From Lachnospiraceae bacterium (GTDB lineage Bacteria; Bacillota; Clostridia; Lachnospirales; Lachnospiraceae), in contig JAAWLQ010000003.1 of assembly GCA_022797995.1 (NCBI GenBank), forward strand, positions 1-38,133: 38,133 nucleotides of DNA, in the 5' to 3' direction. The first letter of the stretch is position 1; every line of letters starts with the position of its first letter. A model generated the notes under the pieces. The model did no database searches. It saw nothing but the letters and a program-made list of their open reading frames with translations, and was not told where the DNA came from. Position numbers and translations under genes: made by a program. Shown in pieces: positions 8,382-18,530 of this stretch.

Positions 8382-8446
8382 AATTAGTCAAAAACAGCAT
8401 ACCGAAAAAAAGAAATATTTACAATAAGCCCACAATAATCTATGGT
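8382..8446 (+). promoter_or_regulatory. Promoter region copy 1 (TTTACA-N17-TATGGT)
   Basis: Homologous to 9371-9436; -35 8418-8423, -10 8441-8446. Confidence 0.65.
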
Positions 8447-8563
8447 TTATACACACTGCTTCTGCTGTCCTCCGAAAAATGAGAAATCATGGAAGATATC
8501 ACAGAACGGTTACGCAGAGCCAAAGGTGGAAAGTGTCGCTCACGCGGCGGAATGAGAGGAAAT

Positions 8564-9229
8564 ATGCAAAATTCAAAAAAGAAATACAAAGCGTTGGTAT
8601 TTGACTATGATATGACCATTGCGGACACGGGCCCTATTATCGTATCCCTTCTGAATCAGACGGCAAAACATTTCGGATACCCTGAAAAGCCTTATGAACA
8701 GGTCGTTACCATGATCGGCCACACACAGGTGGACATGCTCCGTTTCCTTACGGAAGAAACCGATATGGAGAAAATCCTCACCATAAGGGAATACTACCGC
8801 GCTGTCTGCAGGCAGGAGATGTGCAAAAGGACCACCTTTTTCCCGGGACTGGAGGAAAGCCTGCGGCGGATGAAGGAAAAGGGGCTGAAGCTGGGGATTC
8901 TCTCTCTGAAGCTTAAGGACCTGATACTGGCCTCTCTGGATAAGTATAACCTGACCCAATATTTTGATGTGATTTTCGGCGCGGATGAAATGCCGGCACC
9001 CAAGCCGGATCCCCAGGGATTATTCTCCATCCTGGAGAAGCTGGGGTTGACGATGGCAGACGTGTTGTATGTGGGAGACAGTCTGGTAGACCAGGAGACT
9101 GCCCGAAATGCGGGCGCGGATTTCTGTGCCATGCTGTCCGGGGCAACTCTGAGAGAGCAGTTTGAGGAAGATTTCGTGAAGCTCTTCTGTTCCTCTCCCG
9201 GGGAGCTGGCAGATACCATATGCAATTAA
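8564..9229 (+). CDS. HAD family hydrolase (phosphoglycolate phosphatase-like)
   Basis: ALVFDYDMTIADTGPIIVSLLNQ, LGILSLKLKD, KPDPQGL, VLYVGDSLVDQETARNAG; ATG 8564 preferred over 8489. Confidence 0.85.
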   Translation: MQNSKKKYKALVFDYDMTIADTGPIIVSLLNQTAKHFGYPEKPYEQVVTMIGHTQVDMLRFLTEETDMEKILTIREYYRAVCRQEMCKRTTFFPGLEESLRRMKEKGLKLGILSLKLKDLILASLDKYNLTQYFDVIFGADEMPAPKPDPQGLFSILEKLGLTMADVLYVGDSLVDQETARNAGADFCAMLSGATLREQFEEDFVKLFCSSPGELADTICN

Positions 9230-9370
9230 ATTTCCCGGTACACACTTCCTTTATGAGGAGATCTTCTTAGAACAGCGCACATAAATGTCTGCGAAAATAA
9301 ATACCAAAAAAACTATGGCGATACCATATAACTATGGTGGAAAATATTTAGTTAATTGTGCAAATAGCAC

Positions 9371-9436
9371 AATTTGTCAAAAATAGCCTACCTGAAAAAA
9401 TGAAATATTTACAAAAAATGTACAATAAACTATGGT
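9371..9436 (+). promoter_or_regulatory. Promoter region copy 2 (TTTACA-N17-TATGGT) upstream of the ABC importer
   Basis: -35 9408-9413, -10 9431-9436; preceded by inverted repeat ACCATA-taac-TATGGT at 9323-9338. Confidence 0.65.
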
Positions 9437-9475
9437 TAATGTACGCATTGACCAAATCGGAACAGGAGGAAAAAG

Positions 9476-10423
9476 ATGGCAAAGACAAAAGGCGGTACAG
9501 CCGTCGCAAAGAAAAAAGGCATGTCATTCGGACAGGGAATACGTCACAGCTGGCAGTTATATGTACTTCTGCTTCCGGCACTGATTTATCTGTTTGTATT
9601 TGACTATATGCCATTGTATGGAATGCAAATTGCCTTTAAAGATTTTCTGCCGGGGCTGGGATTCTCCGGGAGCCCCTGGGTGGGTCTGAAACACTTTAAG
9701 TATTTTGTGACCTCACCGCAATTTTCCGTTCTTATCAGAAATACTCTGATGCTGAATGTATTGCGGCTGGTGTTCTGTTTTCCTTTTCCTATTTTCCTTG
9801 CACTGCTCCTGAACGAAGCCCGCAATGCATCCTTTCAGAAGATAATACAGAATCTGACATATGCGCCCCACTTCATCTCCACCGTGGTGTTGTGCGGTAT
9901 GATTATCAGCTTCACCTCTCCTTCCACAGGCGTTATCAATACCCTGATTCAGGCGCTGGGAGGCCAGCCCATTGATTTCATGGGACAGGAAAGCTGGTTC
10001 CGACCGGTGTACATCATTTCGGAAATCTGGAAAACCACCGGATGGTCCTCTATCATCTATCTGGCGGCCCTGGCAGGAATTGACCCTTCCCTGCATGAAG
10101 CGGCCCGCGTGGACGGTGCTTCCCGGTTCAAGAGAATCATACATATCAACATCCCGGGTATCGCTCCTACCATCATTATTCTGTTGATTATGGAAGTAGG
10201 CAAAATGATGAGCCTGGGCTTTGAGAAGGTATACCTCCTTCAGAATTCCCTGAACCTGCCTGTGTCGGAAGTAATCTCCACATATGTGTACAAGACAGGT
10301 CTGCTGGGAGCGAAATTCAGCTATACCACTTCCATTGACATATTTAATTCCGTTATCAACTGTATTCTGCTGCTGATCGTGAACAAGATTTCCAGCGCCG
10401 TCAGCGAGACAAGTTTGTTTTAA
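9476..10423 (+). CDS. ABC sugar transporter permease, LplB family
   Basis: LPALIYLFVFDYMPLYGMQIAFKDF; EAA loop EAARVDGASRFKRIIHINIPGIAPT. Confidence 0.92.
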   Translation: MAKTKGGTAVAKKKGMSFGQGIRHSWQLYVLLLPALIYLFVFDYMPLYGMQIAFKDFLPGLGFSGSPWVGLKHFKYFVTSPQFSVLIRNTLMLNVLRLVFCFPFPIFLALLLNEARNASFQKIIQNLTYAPHFISTVVLCGMIISFTSPSTGVINTLIQALGGQPIDFMGQESWFRPVYIISEIWKTTGWSSIIYLAALAGIDPSLHEAARVDGASRFKRIIHINIPGIAPTIIILLIMEVGKMMSLGFEKVYLLQNSLNLPVSEVISTYVYKTGLLGAKFSYTTSIDIFNSVINCILLLIVNKISSAVSETSLF

Positions 10424-10442
10424 GTTTGTCTGTGACTTGGAA

Positions 10443-10535
10443 AGTAAAGTATCGATGGCGCACGAGAGGAACTTTTATGAGTGCACTTTCGAATGAAAGT
10501 TTCTCTCATAAGAGGTGCGCCGAAGATACTTTACT
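10443..10535. repeat. Long imperfect palindrome between the two permease genes
   Basis: Nested arms AGTAAAGTATC/GATACTTTACT, GGCGCAC/GTGCGCC, CTTTTATGAG/CTCATAAGAG, ACTTTC-gaat-GAAAGT. Confidence 0.85.
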
Positions 10536-10578
10536 CTTTAGTGCCGTCGCGCAGCGACTTTAATTAGGAGGAACATGA

Positions 10579-11487
10579 ATGAAAGAAAAGACACAGCCTT
10601 CAAAAATCCGGGAAAGAGGCATGGAAAGGGTATTCAACTGGGCAATTAACATTCTGCTGCTGTTTTTCGGTCTGATTGCCCTGTACCCGTTGCTCTTCGT
10701 GCTCTCCGCCTCCATCAGCGACCCCACGGCGGTCAACAGCGGAAAAGTGCTTCTGTTTCCCAAAGGCTTCAACCTGGAAGGCTATAAACAGATATTAAAA
10801 AACAGCTGGGTACTGATCGGCTACCGCAACAGTCTCTTCTATGCGGTGGTGGGAACTCTTCTGAATCTGGTGGTAACCATGATGGCAGGCTATGCGCTGT
10901 CCCGTAAGGATTTGTATGGGAAAAAGCTTATTGCCCTGTATATGATGTTCACCATGTGGTTCAGCGGCGGTATGATCACCAAATTTATCGTGGTCAACAA
11001 TATCGGCTTATATGACAAGTGGTACACTCTGCTGGTGCTGGGACTGGTATCCATGTACAACGTCATCATCACCCGTTCCTTTATCGCAGGCAGTATCCCC
11101 GGGGAACTTCAGGAATCCGCCAGAATCGACGGCTGTGATGATTTCGGAACCTTTTTCCGGATTATAGTGCCGCTGTCCAAACCGGTTATCGCTATCCTGA
11201 GTCTTTATTATGGGCTGGGGCACTGGAACAGCTATTTCAACGCACTGATTTATCTGAAAGACAAGAATAAGCAGCCTCTGCAGATTTTCCTGAGGGAAAT
11301 TCTGGTATTGAATCAGTCCATCGACGTGAACAGCGATGAGCTGGAATCCATGATTGAAAGGGCAAGGATGGCTCAGAGCATGAAATACGGGCTTATTGTA
11401 GTAGCTTCCCTGCCCATGCTGATCATCTATCCTTTCCTGCAGAAGTTCTTTGTAAAGGGTGTCATGATTGGCTCCGTGAAGGGGTAA
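10579..11487 (+). CDS. Carbohydrate ABC transporter permease, LplC/YtcP family
   Basis: LFFGLIALYPLLFVLSASISDP; EAA loop ELQESARIDGCDDFGTFFRIIVPLSKP. Confidence 0.92.
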   Translation: MKEKTQPSKIRERGMERVFNWAINILLLFFGLIALYPLLFVLSASISDPTAVNSGKVLLFPKGFNLEGYKQILKNSWVLIGYRNSLFYAVVGTLLNLVVTMMAGYALSRKDLYGKKLIALYMMFTMWFSGGMITKFIVVNNIGLYDKWYTLLVLGLVSMYNVIITRSFIAGSIPGELQESARIDGCDDFGTFFRIIVPLSKPVIAILSLYYGLGHWNSYFNALIYLKDKNKQPLQIFLREILVLNQSIDVNSDELESMIERARMAQSMKYGLIVVASLPMLIIYPFLQKFFVKGVMIGSVKG

Positions 11488-11645
11488 TGCTGTCTCAGGC
11501 TTTACGCAGGAGACGCATAAAGCGCCTTCGTGAAGCGATTGTGAACAGGAATAATAATTGTAACAGGTTTTACCCGGGCATAATACATATCATTAGTCCG
11601 GTTAGCAACTATACACATTTTAATATAAGTAGAGGAGGTATTTTT

Positions 11646-13406
11646 ATGAAGAAAAAATTGTTGGCGGCACTTCTGGCGGGGTCGATGATTCTGTCCATGG
11701 CAGCCTGCGGGAACGACGATTCCGGCAGTTCGACCCCGGCAGGCGGAAGCGGCTCTGCGGAAAGTAGTTCCGGCAGTTCCGAAGGCAGCGTCGCAGAAAA
11801 CAGCGGTGCGGGAGATGCCGCATCCGATGAAGTCATTGAAGTCACAATGATGGTGGCCACCAAATCCGGGCAGGGCGACTGGAACGATTACTGGCTGATG
11901 GACAAAATCGAGGAAGCATGCGGCATCCGTTTCAAGGTAGATCAGATCATAAAAGACGCATGGTCAGAAAAGGAAAGTCTGGCATTTGCCACACGGGACC
12001 TTCCTATGGTATTCTTAAATGATCTGACAGATACGGAGCTTGCAACCTATGGCGCACAGGGACTTCTTCTCCCGCTGGAAGATTACATTTCCAAAGAGAC
12101 CATGCCAAACCTGTTCGCCGTGATGGAAAGTGAGAATGTAGACCTGCTGGCAGGTATGACTTTCCCGGACGGACATATCTACTCTCTGAGAGGCTTTACA
12201 GCCAATCCCCGGGAGCTGGCAAAGAACCGTTTCTTCGTAAATAAGACATGGATGGAGAGGCTGGGAATCGAGAAAATGCCCGAGACCCTGGATGAGTTCT
12301 ATAATTACCTGGTAGCAGTGAGAGACGGTGATCCCAATCAGAACGGTGACACCACAGACGAGATTCCTTTAGGCGGTTCCTACAAGGAAGAAGACTCTTT
12401 CTATTACAATGCCTTTGTTCCTATTCTGGCAGGCTTTGGCTTCCTGGGTGACACAAAGGGAGCGGACTATCAGGTGGACAGTAATGGAAAGGTAATTTAC
12501 ATTCCGGCAGAAGCCAATTACAAAGAATTTCTGAAGTATATGCATAAACTGTACGCGGAAAAGCTGCTGGATCAGGAGTATTTCACCCAGACTGCGGAGC
12601 AGCGGAAGGCAAAACAGGCGGAAGATAAGTACGGCGCCTTTACCGATTATGCTTCCTGGATGAATATTCCGGACATTAATATCTCCATCCAGTTCCGCGG
12701 CATAGAGCCTTTTACCAGTGAGTATAACAGTGAAAAAATGTGGCCTTCCAAAGATATGCAGTTCAACGGCGGACTGGTCATTACCAACAAAGTAACAGAC
12801 GAAGCTGTCATTAAGAAGCTGATTGCAATGGCCGACTGGTTCTATTCTGAGGAAGGAACCTATACCATTATCCGCGGCGTGCCAAAGGGAGAATTTGCGG
12901 CAAATCCCGAATATGGCTGGTGGCTGGGTGAAACCGACAGATTCGGTACTGTGAAAGTAGAAAATGCGTGGGATGAGGAAAAATATGAGAAAGTGGGCCA
13001 GTGGAGAGATGCCGAGGTCACTCCCGGCAACAATTACTTCCCCATGGGCCAGACACTTGCTTTGACTTCCACTACCATTTACAAGGAAGAAGATTATGTG
13101 CTTACGGAAGATACCGCCGTCACAAACAATAACCGACTTACCACAGACATTATGACCAACGTGTATGATTATCTGAAGGTAGGCTGGCCGGGAACCGTAA
13201 AGTTTACCCAGGAAGAGAATGATGAAATCAGTCTGATAGAGACAGACCTGCGGAATTATAAGGAAACCATGGAATCCAAAATGATCAACGGAGATCTGGA
13301 TATCGACGCCACCTGGGACGAGTATATAAAGGGGCTCAACGACCGAAAGCTCGATCGTTACCTGGAACTTCTCCAGACAGCCTATGACCGTTGGGCCGGT
13401 AAATAA
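11646..13406 (+). CDS. Extracellular solute-binding lipoprotein (LipO-like)
   Basis: MKKKLLAALLAGSMILSMAACGNDD lipobox; RBS gaggagg before ATG 11646; ORF track start 11487 overextended. Confidence 0.9.
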   Translation: MKKKLLAALLAGSMILSMAACGNDDSGSSTPAGGSGSAESSSGSSEGSVAENSGAGDAASDEVIEVTMMVATKSGQGDWNDYWLMDKIEEACGIRFKVDQIIKDAWSEKESLAFATRDLPMVFLNDLTDTELATYGAQGLLLPLEDYISKETMPNLFAVMESENVDLLAGMTFPDGHIYSLRGFTANPRELAKNRFFVNKTWMERLGIEKMPETLDEFYNYLVAVRDGDPNQNGDTTDEIPLGGSYKEEDSFYYNAFVPILAGFGFLGDTKGADYQVDSNGKVIYIPAEANYKEFLKYMHKLYAEKLLDQEYFTQTAEQRKAKQAEDKYGAFTDYASWMNIPDINISIQFRGIEPFTSEYNSEKMWPSKDMQFNGGLVITNKVTDEAVIKKLIAMADWFYSEEGTYTIIRGVPKGEFAANPEYGWWLGETDRFGTVKVENAWDEEKYEKVGQWRDAEVTPGNNYFPMGQTLALTSTTIYKEEDYVLTEDTAVTNNNRLTTDIMTNVYDYLKVGWPGTVKFTQEENDEISLIETDLRNYKETMESKMINGDLDIDATWDEYIKGLNDRKLDRYLELLQTAYDRWAGK

Positions 13407-13439
13407 AAAGCTTCACAGGAATTTTATTGTCATAAACTG

Positions 13440-13473
13440 CAGGAAGATGCGGATTGTTGGTCCGCTCTTCCTG
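13440..13473 (+). other. Intercistronic stem-loop
   Basis: CAGGAAGatGCGGAttgttggTCCGCtCTTCCTG between SBP and AraC regulator. Confidence 0.6.
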
Positions 13474-13505
13474 TATGTATTACAGGAGAATATCAGAGGA
13501 GAAAC

Positions 13506-15501
13506 ATGATCGGAAGAAGAATCAGGCAGCGACAATCCAGGATACTTATATCATATATTGCGTCTCTTGTGGGTTTTATCATAATACCGGTTCTCCTGTT
13601 AACGGGCATTTTTCTGACAAACGGACTGCGACAGATGGAATCCGCCTATGCGGTTTCTCAGGAATATACTTTGCGCCAGGCCATACAGAACATGGACGAT
13701 GATATGAAAAGCTTTCGGCAGGTAGCAATACAGATCGCCACAGATCCCGACGTGACGCCATATGTTCTCAATGTCAATAATTACGACACCATCCTCGCCA
13801 TTCGAAAGCTGGCAATTTACCACGCTCAGGTAAGCTTTTTCGACGAAATGTATCTCCATATTAACGGCGATTCCAATCTGTATTCCGGAACCGGTGTCAT
13901 CTCTGTGGAAAATTTCAAAAATGGCGGCTACCGTCCACAGGGGGATGAAAACAGAGAGGACTTTGACCGATATATTACAGAAGGCCGCCCCTTTGCCCTC
14001 AGTGTCAATGGAAACGGAGGTTACCTGGTCAAAAAATATGATGCAAAGGAATACATCGCCATTACTTACCCGTGGGTGACTTCCGGGGTCCATCCTCTGG
14101 GTTCTGTGATAGGATTGGTGGAATCCAATTATTTCACCGGCATGCTTGATATTTCAGACAAACAGTATCATGAAAACATTTACCTTTTTGACAGCGGCGG
14201 GCAACTGCAATTCGCACTGGAAAATGGTCCTGCTTTTTCCGCCGAAACACTGAAGCTGCTTACAGATAATTATGAAGATCCGGGAATTCATACAGGAAAA
14301 ATCAACGGTATTTCCTGTTTTATCATCATGGGAAAAGCCCCCACCACCGGTTGGAAATATATTGCCGTAATTCCCAGACCGCAGTTTTTCCTGAAATATG
14401 TGCGAAGCGAGAACAAAGTAGCCGCCATTATTACGGTGCTCCTGGTCCTGTGTATCCTGTTTGGTATCGTGCTGGCCTTCAGGATGTATCGGCCCATCAG
14501 AAAATTATGGAACATACTGGAACCCGTTTCTCCTGAGAAACAAAATATTCTGGAAGGAATAGGACCTGAAAGGACCAGAAGAGGTGAATGGGAGAATCTT
14601 CATACCTCTGTCACCAGAATAGCGGAGATGAACAGAAACATTGCAAGGGAGCTGGAAGAAAATAAGGAAATGTATACTCAGAGTATTCTCAAGGCACTCC
14701 TGCTGGGCGCAGTAAGCGCGGAGCATGCACAGAATACGCTGATTGTTCAGGGAGTTAAATTCTGCGAGGCATATTATCTGGTTTCGGTACTGTATTGTAT
14801 GTCACCTACAAGAACAAACCCGTCGGAAACGGCAAAGACACTCATAGAGGAACAGGCAATTCCGGGCCTGTATGTACTGATACTTCCGGAGAATAACGGC
14901 TGCCTGACTCTGCTGTGGAATACCTCCCTGGAGGTACCCCCCCCTGGAAGAAAAAATTACAGAGTTATATACTGTCATTACCGGTAAAACCGAAATGGGC
15001 TGGCTGTTTGCCATAGGCAGCCATTGTGAAGATTTAAACAATATAAGCACTTCCTATCTGGAAGCCCTTGCTGTGGGGGACAGTATGCAGGAAAAAGGCC
15101 GCTCCGGCATCTATCATTACGAAGAATTTCGGAAGGTTCAGGAAAGTAATGAATTGTATCAGGATATTCTGGCCTATGTGGATGCTCATTATGATGACAA
15201 TGATATCAGCCTCTCCGGACTGGCGGAGAAATTCAGCCTGTCTTCCTCTTATCTGAGCAGATTTTTCCGGAAATGTTCCGGCATGAATTTTCTGGAATAT
15301 GTCACCAAACGGCGAATTAAGAAAGCCTGCTGCCTTCTGAGGGATACGGATTTAAAAATTAAGGACATTGTAGAACAGGTAGGGTATTTTGATGTGGCGA
15401 GCTTCACCAAAAAGTTCAGAAACACCATGGGAGTCAGCCCTGCAAAATACAGAGAGCAGGTGCGGCAGGAAGCCGGCATCACAGATAAAGAAACCGAATA
15501 A
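13506..15501 (+). pseudogene. Membrane-anchored AraC-family regulator (TM-extracellular sensor-TM-AraC) split by a frameshift at C8 tract 14937-14944
   Basis: 13506-14987 carries two TM segments and a dCache-like region; 14995-15501 carries the AraC HTH (SLSSSYLSRFFRKCSGMNFLEYVTKRRIKKACCLL...VGYFDVASFTKKFRNTMGVSPAKYR). Removing one C gives ..LEVPPLEEKITELYTVITGKTEMGWLFAIGSHC.. Confidence 0.85.
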
Positions 15502-15630
15502 AACAGTTCGATGCAACCGATACGGCATAATTCAGGCAGCACAGATAATGTGAAAGCAGAACCGATTGCCGCATGGAGTCCAGCAAGCCCATGCCAGAAG
15601 CCACAAAAAAGATAAAGGGAGTAAACAGAC

Positions 15631-16473
15631 ATGCAAACAACATTATATATGCTTCAGGAACAAAGTCATACACAAATGATGTCCTATGTTCTGCAAAGTA
15701 CGGAAGGAAAGCTTGTGGTCATCGACGGCGGGACCGCCAGGGATGCCGGGCATCTGCTGGACACCCTGATTCGTCTGGGAGGCCCTGAGCCCACAGTGGA
15801 TTTATGGCTGCTGACACATCCCCATTCCGACCATGTGAACGCACTGCTGGAGATTTTCTCCAGGCCGAATCCTTTAAAAGTGAAAAAAATCTACAGTAAA
15901 TTCCTGTCCTATGAATTCTATGAGAAATATGACGAAACCGGCGCCCGCGGGGCAAAAGTTACAAGCGCATTCAATGAATTTAAAGAAGCCCACAGGGACA
16001 TTTGTCTTCCCTTCGAAACCGGGCAGAAATTCACCATTGATTCCATAGAAATCAAAGTGCTGTATGTGCCGGATGAATCCATTACTGAGAATACCATCAA
16101 CAATTCTTCCGTGGTGTTCCGGGTAGATGCGGAGGGACAGCGGATTCTCTTTATCGGCGACCTGGGAGAGGAAGCCGGAGACAGAGTTCTGGCCCTGGTG
16201 CCCCACGGGGAGCTGCGGGCCGATTTCGTGCAGATGGCCCATCACGGACAGAGCGGCGTGAAAAAAAGCTTTTATGAAGTTGTATCTCCGAAAGCCTGCC
16301 TGTGGAACACCCCTCAGTGGCTCTGGGATAATCAGCGCCAGGGGGAGCCCTATAATTCCGGGCCCTGGAAAACGGTGGAAGTACAGGGCTGGATGAAGGA
16401 ATTGGGGGTACAGCATCATTTCATTACAAAGGATAGAGAATACGTACTGCCTCTGCCTTATCCCGTGGGGTAA
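15631..16473 (+). CDS. MBL-fold metallo-hydrolase (ComEC/Rec2-like)
   Basis: LWLLTHPHSDHVNALLEIF, ILFIGDLGEEAGDRVLAL, MAHHGQSG. Confidence 0.85.
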   Translation: MQTTLYMLQEQSHTQMMSYVLQSTEGKLVVIDGGTARDAGHLLDTLIRLGGPEPTVDLWLLTHPHSDHVNALLEIFSRPNPLKVKKIYSKFLSYEFYEKYDETGARGAKVTSAFNEFKEAHRDICLPFETGQKFTIDSIEIKVLYVPDESITENTINNSSVVFRVDAEGQRILFIGDLGEEAGDRVLALVPHGELRADFVQMAHHGQSGVKKSFYEVVSPKACLWNTPQWLWDNQRQGEPYNSGPWKTVEVQGWMKELGVQHHFITKDREYVLPLPYPVG

Positions 16474-16501
16474 TCTACTTCTGAAAGGACAACAATCAAA
16501 A

Positions 16502-17287
16502 ATGCGCAAACTTATCTTCTTCGACATCGACGGAACTCTGATCAGCAAAGGGAATCAGGTTCTGGAGGAAAGCACAAAGGAAGCTCTCCGCAAGGCGAGG
16601 GCAAACGGACATATCTGCATAGTCAACACGGGCAGAACCTGGCGGATGGTGGGAAACTGGCTTCCGCAGCAGACGGAGTTTGACGGCTATCTGCTGGGAT
16701 GCGGCACCATGGTGAGATACGGAGAGGAGATTCTGCTGCACAGGACTTTTTCTCCGGAGGACGCCCGAAGGATTATGGCTGCTCTGGACGAATGCGGAAT
16801 TGACGCCCTCCTGGAAGGCGCTGACAATAACTATGCAAAGAATTTCAGCGAATTTCAGTCAGAAAGATTCCGGGATCATATGCGGAGAAGGCATCCGTCG
16901 GATTGTCTCCCCTGGAAGGAAGCTGCCGGAAATTTTGACAAATTCCTTGCGAATGAGGTGGAAGCACGGCGAATGGAACTTTTTCGGCAGCAATTCCGGG
17001 AAGATCTGAGCTTTATTGACAGAGACCGGGGCTTCTGGGAAATTGCCCCAAAGGGATATTCCAAGGGAAGCGCAATGACTTTTCTGGCGGACAGGCTACA
17101 GATTCCTATGGCCGACACCGTGGCCGTGGGCGACAGCAATAATGATCTGGAAATGTTCCAGTCTGCCGGAACGCGCATCGCTATGGGGAACGCAGTGGAC
17201 AATATAAAAAATTTGTCGGATTTTGTCACCACAGATGTTCTGCAGGACGGCATATGGAATGCACTGAGCTGGTTGGGAGCTATCTGA
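16502..17287 (+). CDS. Cof-type HAD-IIB family hydrolase
   Basis: LIFFDIDGTLISKG, KGSAMTFLADRLQI, VAVGDSNNDLEMFQSAGTRIAMGNA. Confidence 0.92.
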   Translation: MRKLIFFDIDGTLISKGNQVLEESTKEALRKARANGHICIVNTGRTWRMVGNWLPQQTEFDGYLLGCGTMVRYGEEILLHRTFSPEDARRIMAALDECGIDALLEGADNNYAKNFSEFQSERFRDHMRRRHPSDCLPWKEAAGNFDKFLANEVEARRMELFRQQFREDLSFIDRDRGFWEIAPKGYSKGSAMTFLADRLQIPMADTVAVGDSNNDLEMFQSAGTRIAMGNAVDNIKNLSDFVTTDVLQDGIWNALSWLGAI

Positions 17288-17427
17288 ATCTACAGGCCTG
17301 ATGATTGTTTTATCATTTGTCACTCACCATGATTAAGACTTATGAATGTTAGTAACAGAATCCAAAACAAAATTCTATTAGTGTTTGTGCAGAGTTCTGC
17401 AGATTGCGGAAAGGAACGAAACAATAT

Positions 17428-18342
17428 ATGAGATTATCAACTACAACAGGATTTTACAGACATCGCCCGGACGGAATTGAAATTCCCATGACTGACTGCA
17501 TCAGGAAGCTGCATGCCATCGGGTATGAGGATGTGGACCTGAATTTCTGCATGACCAAAAAGGACACTCCGGAGAAAGGAAAATGCAAGGAACTGGAGCC
17601 GGATAACTGGCATGACTGGGTTCTGGAGATGAAAGAGCTGCTGGCAGAGCTGGGCATGACCGCCAGTCAGGCGCATGCTCCATTTTATAATGTGCTGGAT
17701 AAGAATTATCCGGACAGAGAACATACGGAGGAAATCGTGCGCCGCTCCATTATGGCGGCCGGAGAGCTGGGCGTAAAAGCCATCGTCATCCATGCCGGAT
17801 TCCACCTTTATGACAACAACTTCCGCAAATGCCTGGAAGACAACATGGAATATTACAAGCCGCATCTGGAGCTGGCCGCCCGTTACGGCCTTTCTGTGGC
17901 GGTGGAAAACATGTTCGACAAGACAGATCCCTCACGGAAATGCAGGCGAGACCGCTTTGCCGCCAGGACGGAAGAATTAATGGAACTTGTGGACAGGCTA
18001 TCGAAGCAGTATGACAATGTGGGCATCTGCTGGGACTTCGGCCATGCCAACATGATGGGATGGAATCAGCCCCAGGCTCTGGAAATGATGGGAAAACGTC
18101 TGATTGCCACTCATGTACAGGACAATTATGCGGACAACGACCACCATCTTCTACCATACCACGGCACCATTGAGTGGGAACCCATTATGAAGATGCTGAA
18201 AAAGATTGATTACAGGGGTGTATTCGCCTATGAGACCCACAAGGCGGCCGAGCGGGTTCCGGAACCGGTCATCGATGCGCTGCTGACCTATTCGCTGCAG
18301 CTGGGGAAGTATCTGGTTTCCCTGTATGATACGGCAGAGTAA
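17428..18342 (+). CDS. Sugar phosphate isomerase/epimerase (xylose isomerase-like TIM barrel)
   Basis: AIVIHAGFH, GLSVAVENMFD, VGICWDFGHANMM, IATHVQDN; ATG 17428 preferred. Confidence 0.88.
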   Translation: MRLSTTTGFYRHRPDGIEIPMTDCIRKLHAIGYEDVDLNFCMTKKDTPEKGKCKELEPDNWHDWVLEMKELLAELGMTASQAHAPFYNVLDKNYPDREHTEEIVRRSIMAAGELGVKAIVIHAGFHLYDNNFRKCLEDNMEYYKPHLELAARYGLSVAVENMFDKTDPSRKCRRDRFAARTEELMELVDRLSKQYDNVGICWDFGHANMMGWNQPQALEMMGKRLIATHVQDNYADNDHHLLPYHGTIEWEPIMKMLKKIDYRGVFAYETHKAAERVPEPVIDALLTYSLQLGKYLVSLYDTAE

Positions 18343-18530
18343 CCGGACTACTCAGCACCATATTGCAAATCATTTGAACACGATTTCGTCCTGTATTGAA
18401 AGTTGAAAGAACCTGTTTTGTGGATAGGATCTCAAAACACGGATTCTGCCAAATGTTTTATCTTTGGAGTGTTCGAATTGACATTTGACTTTATATTGAT
18501 ATGTGCATCGAAATGAATGGAGGAATAATC

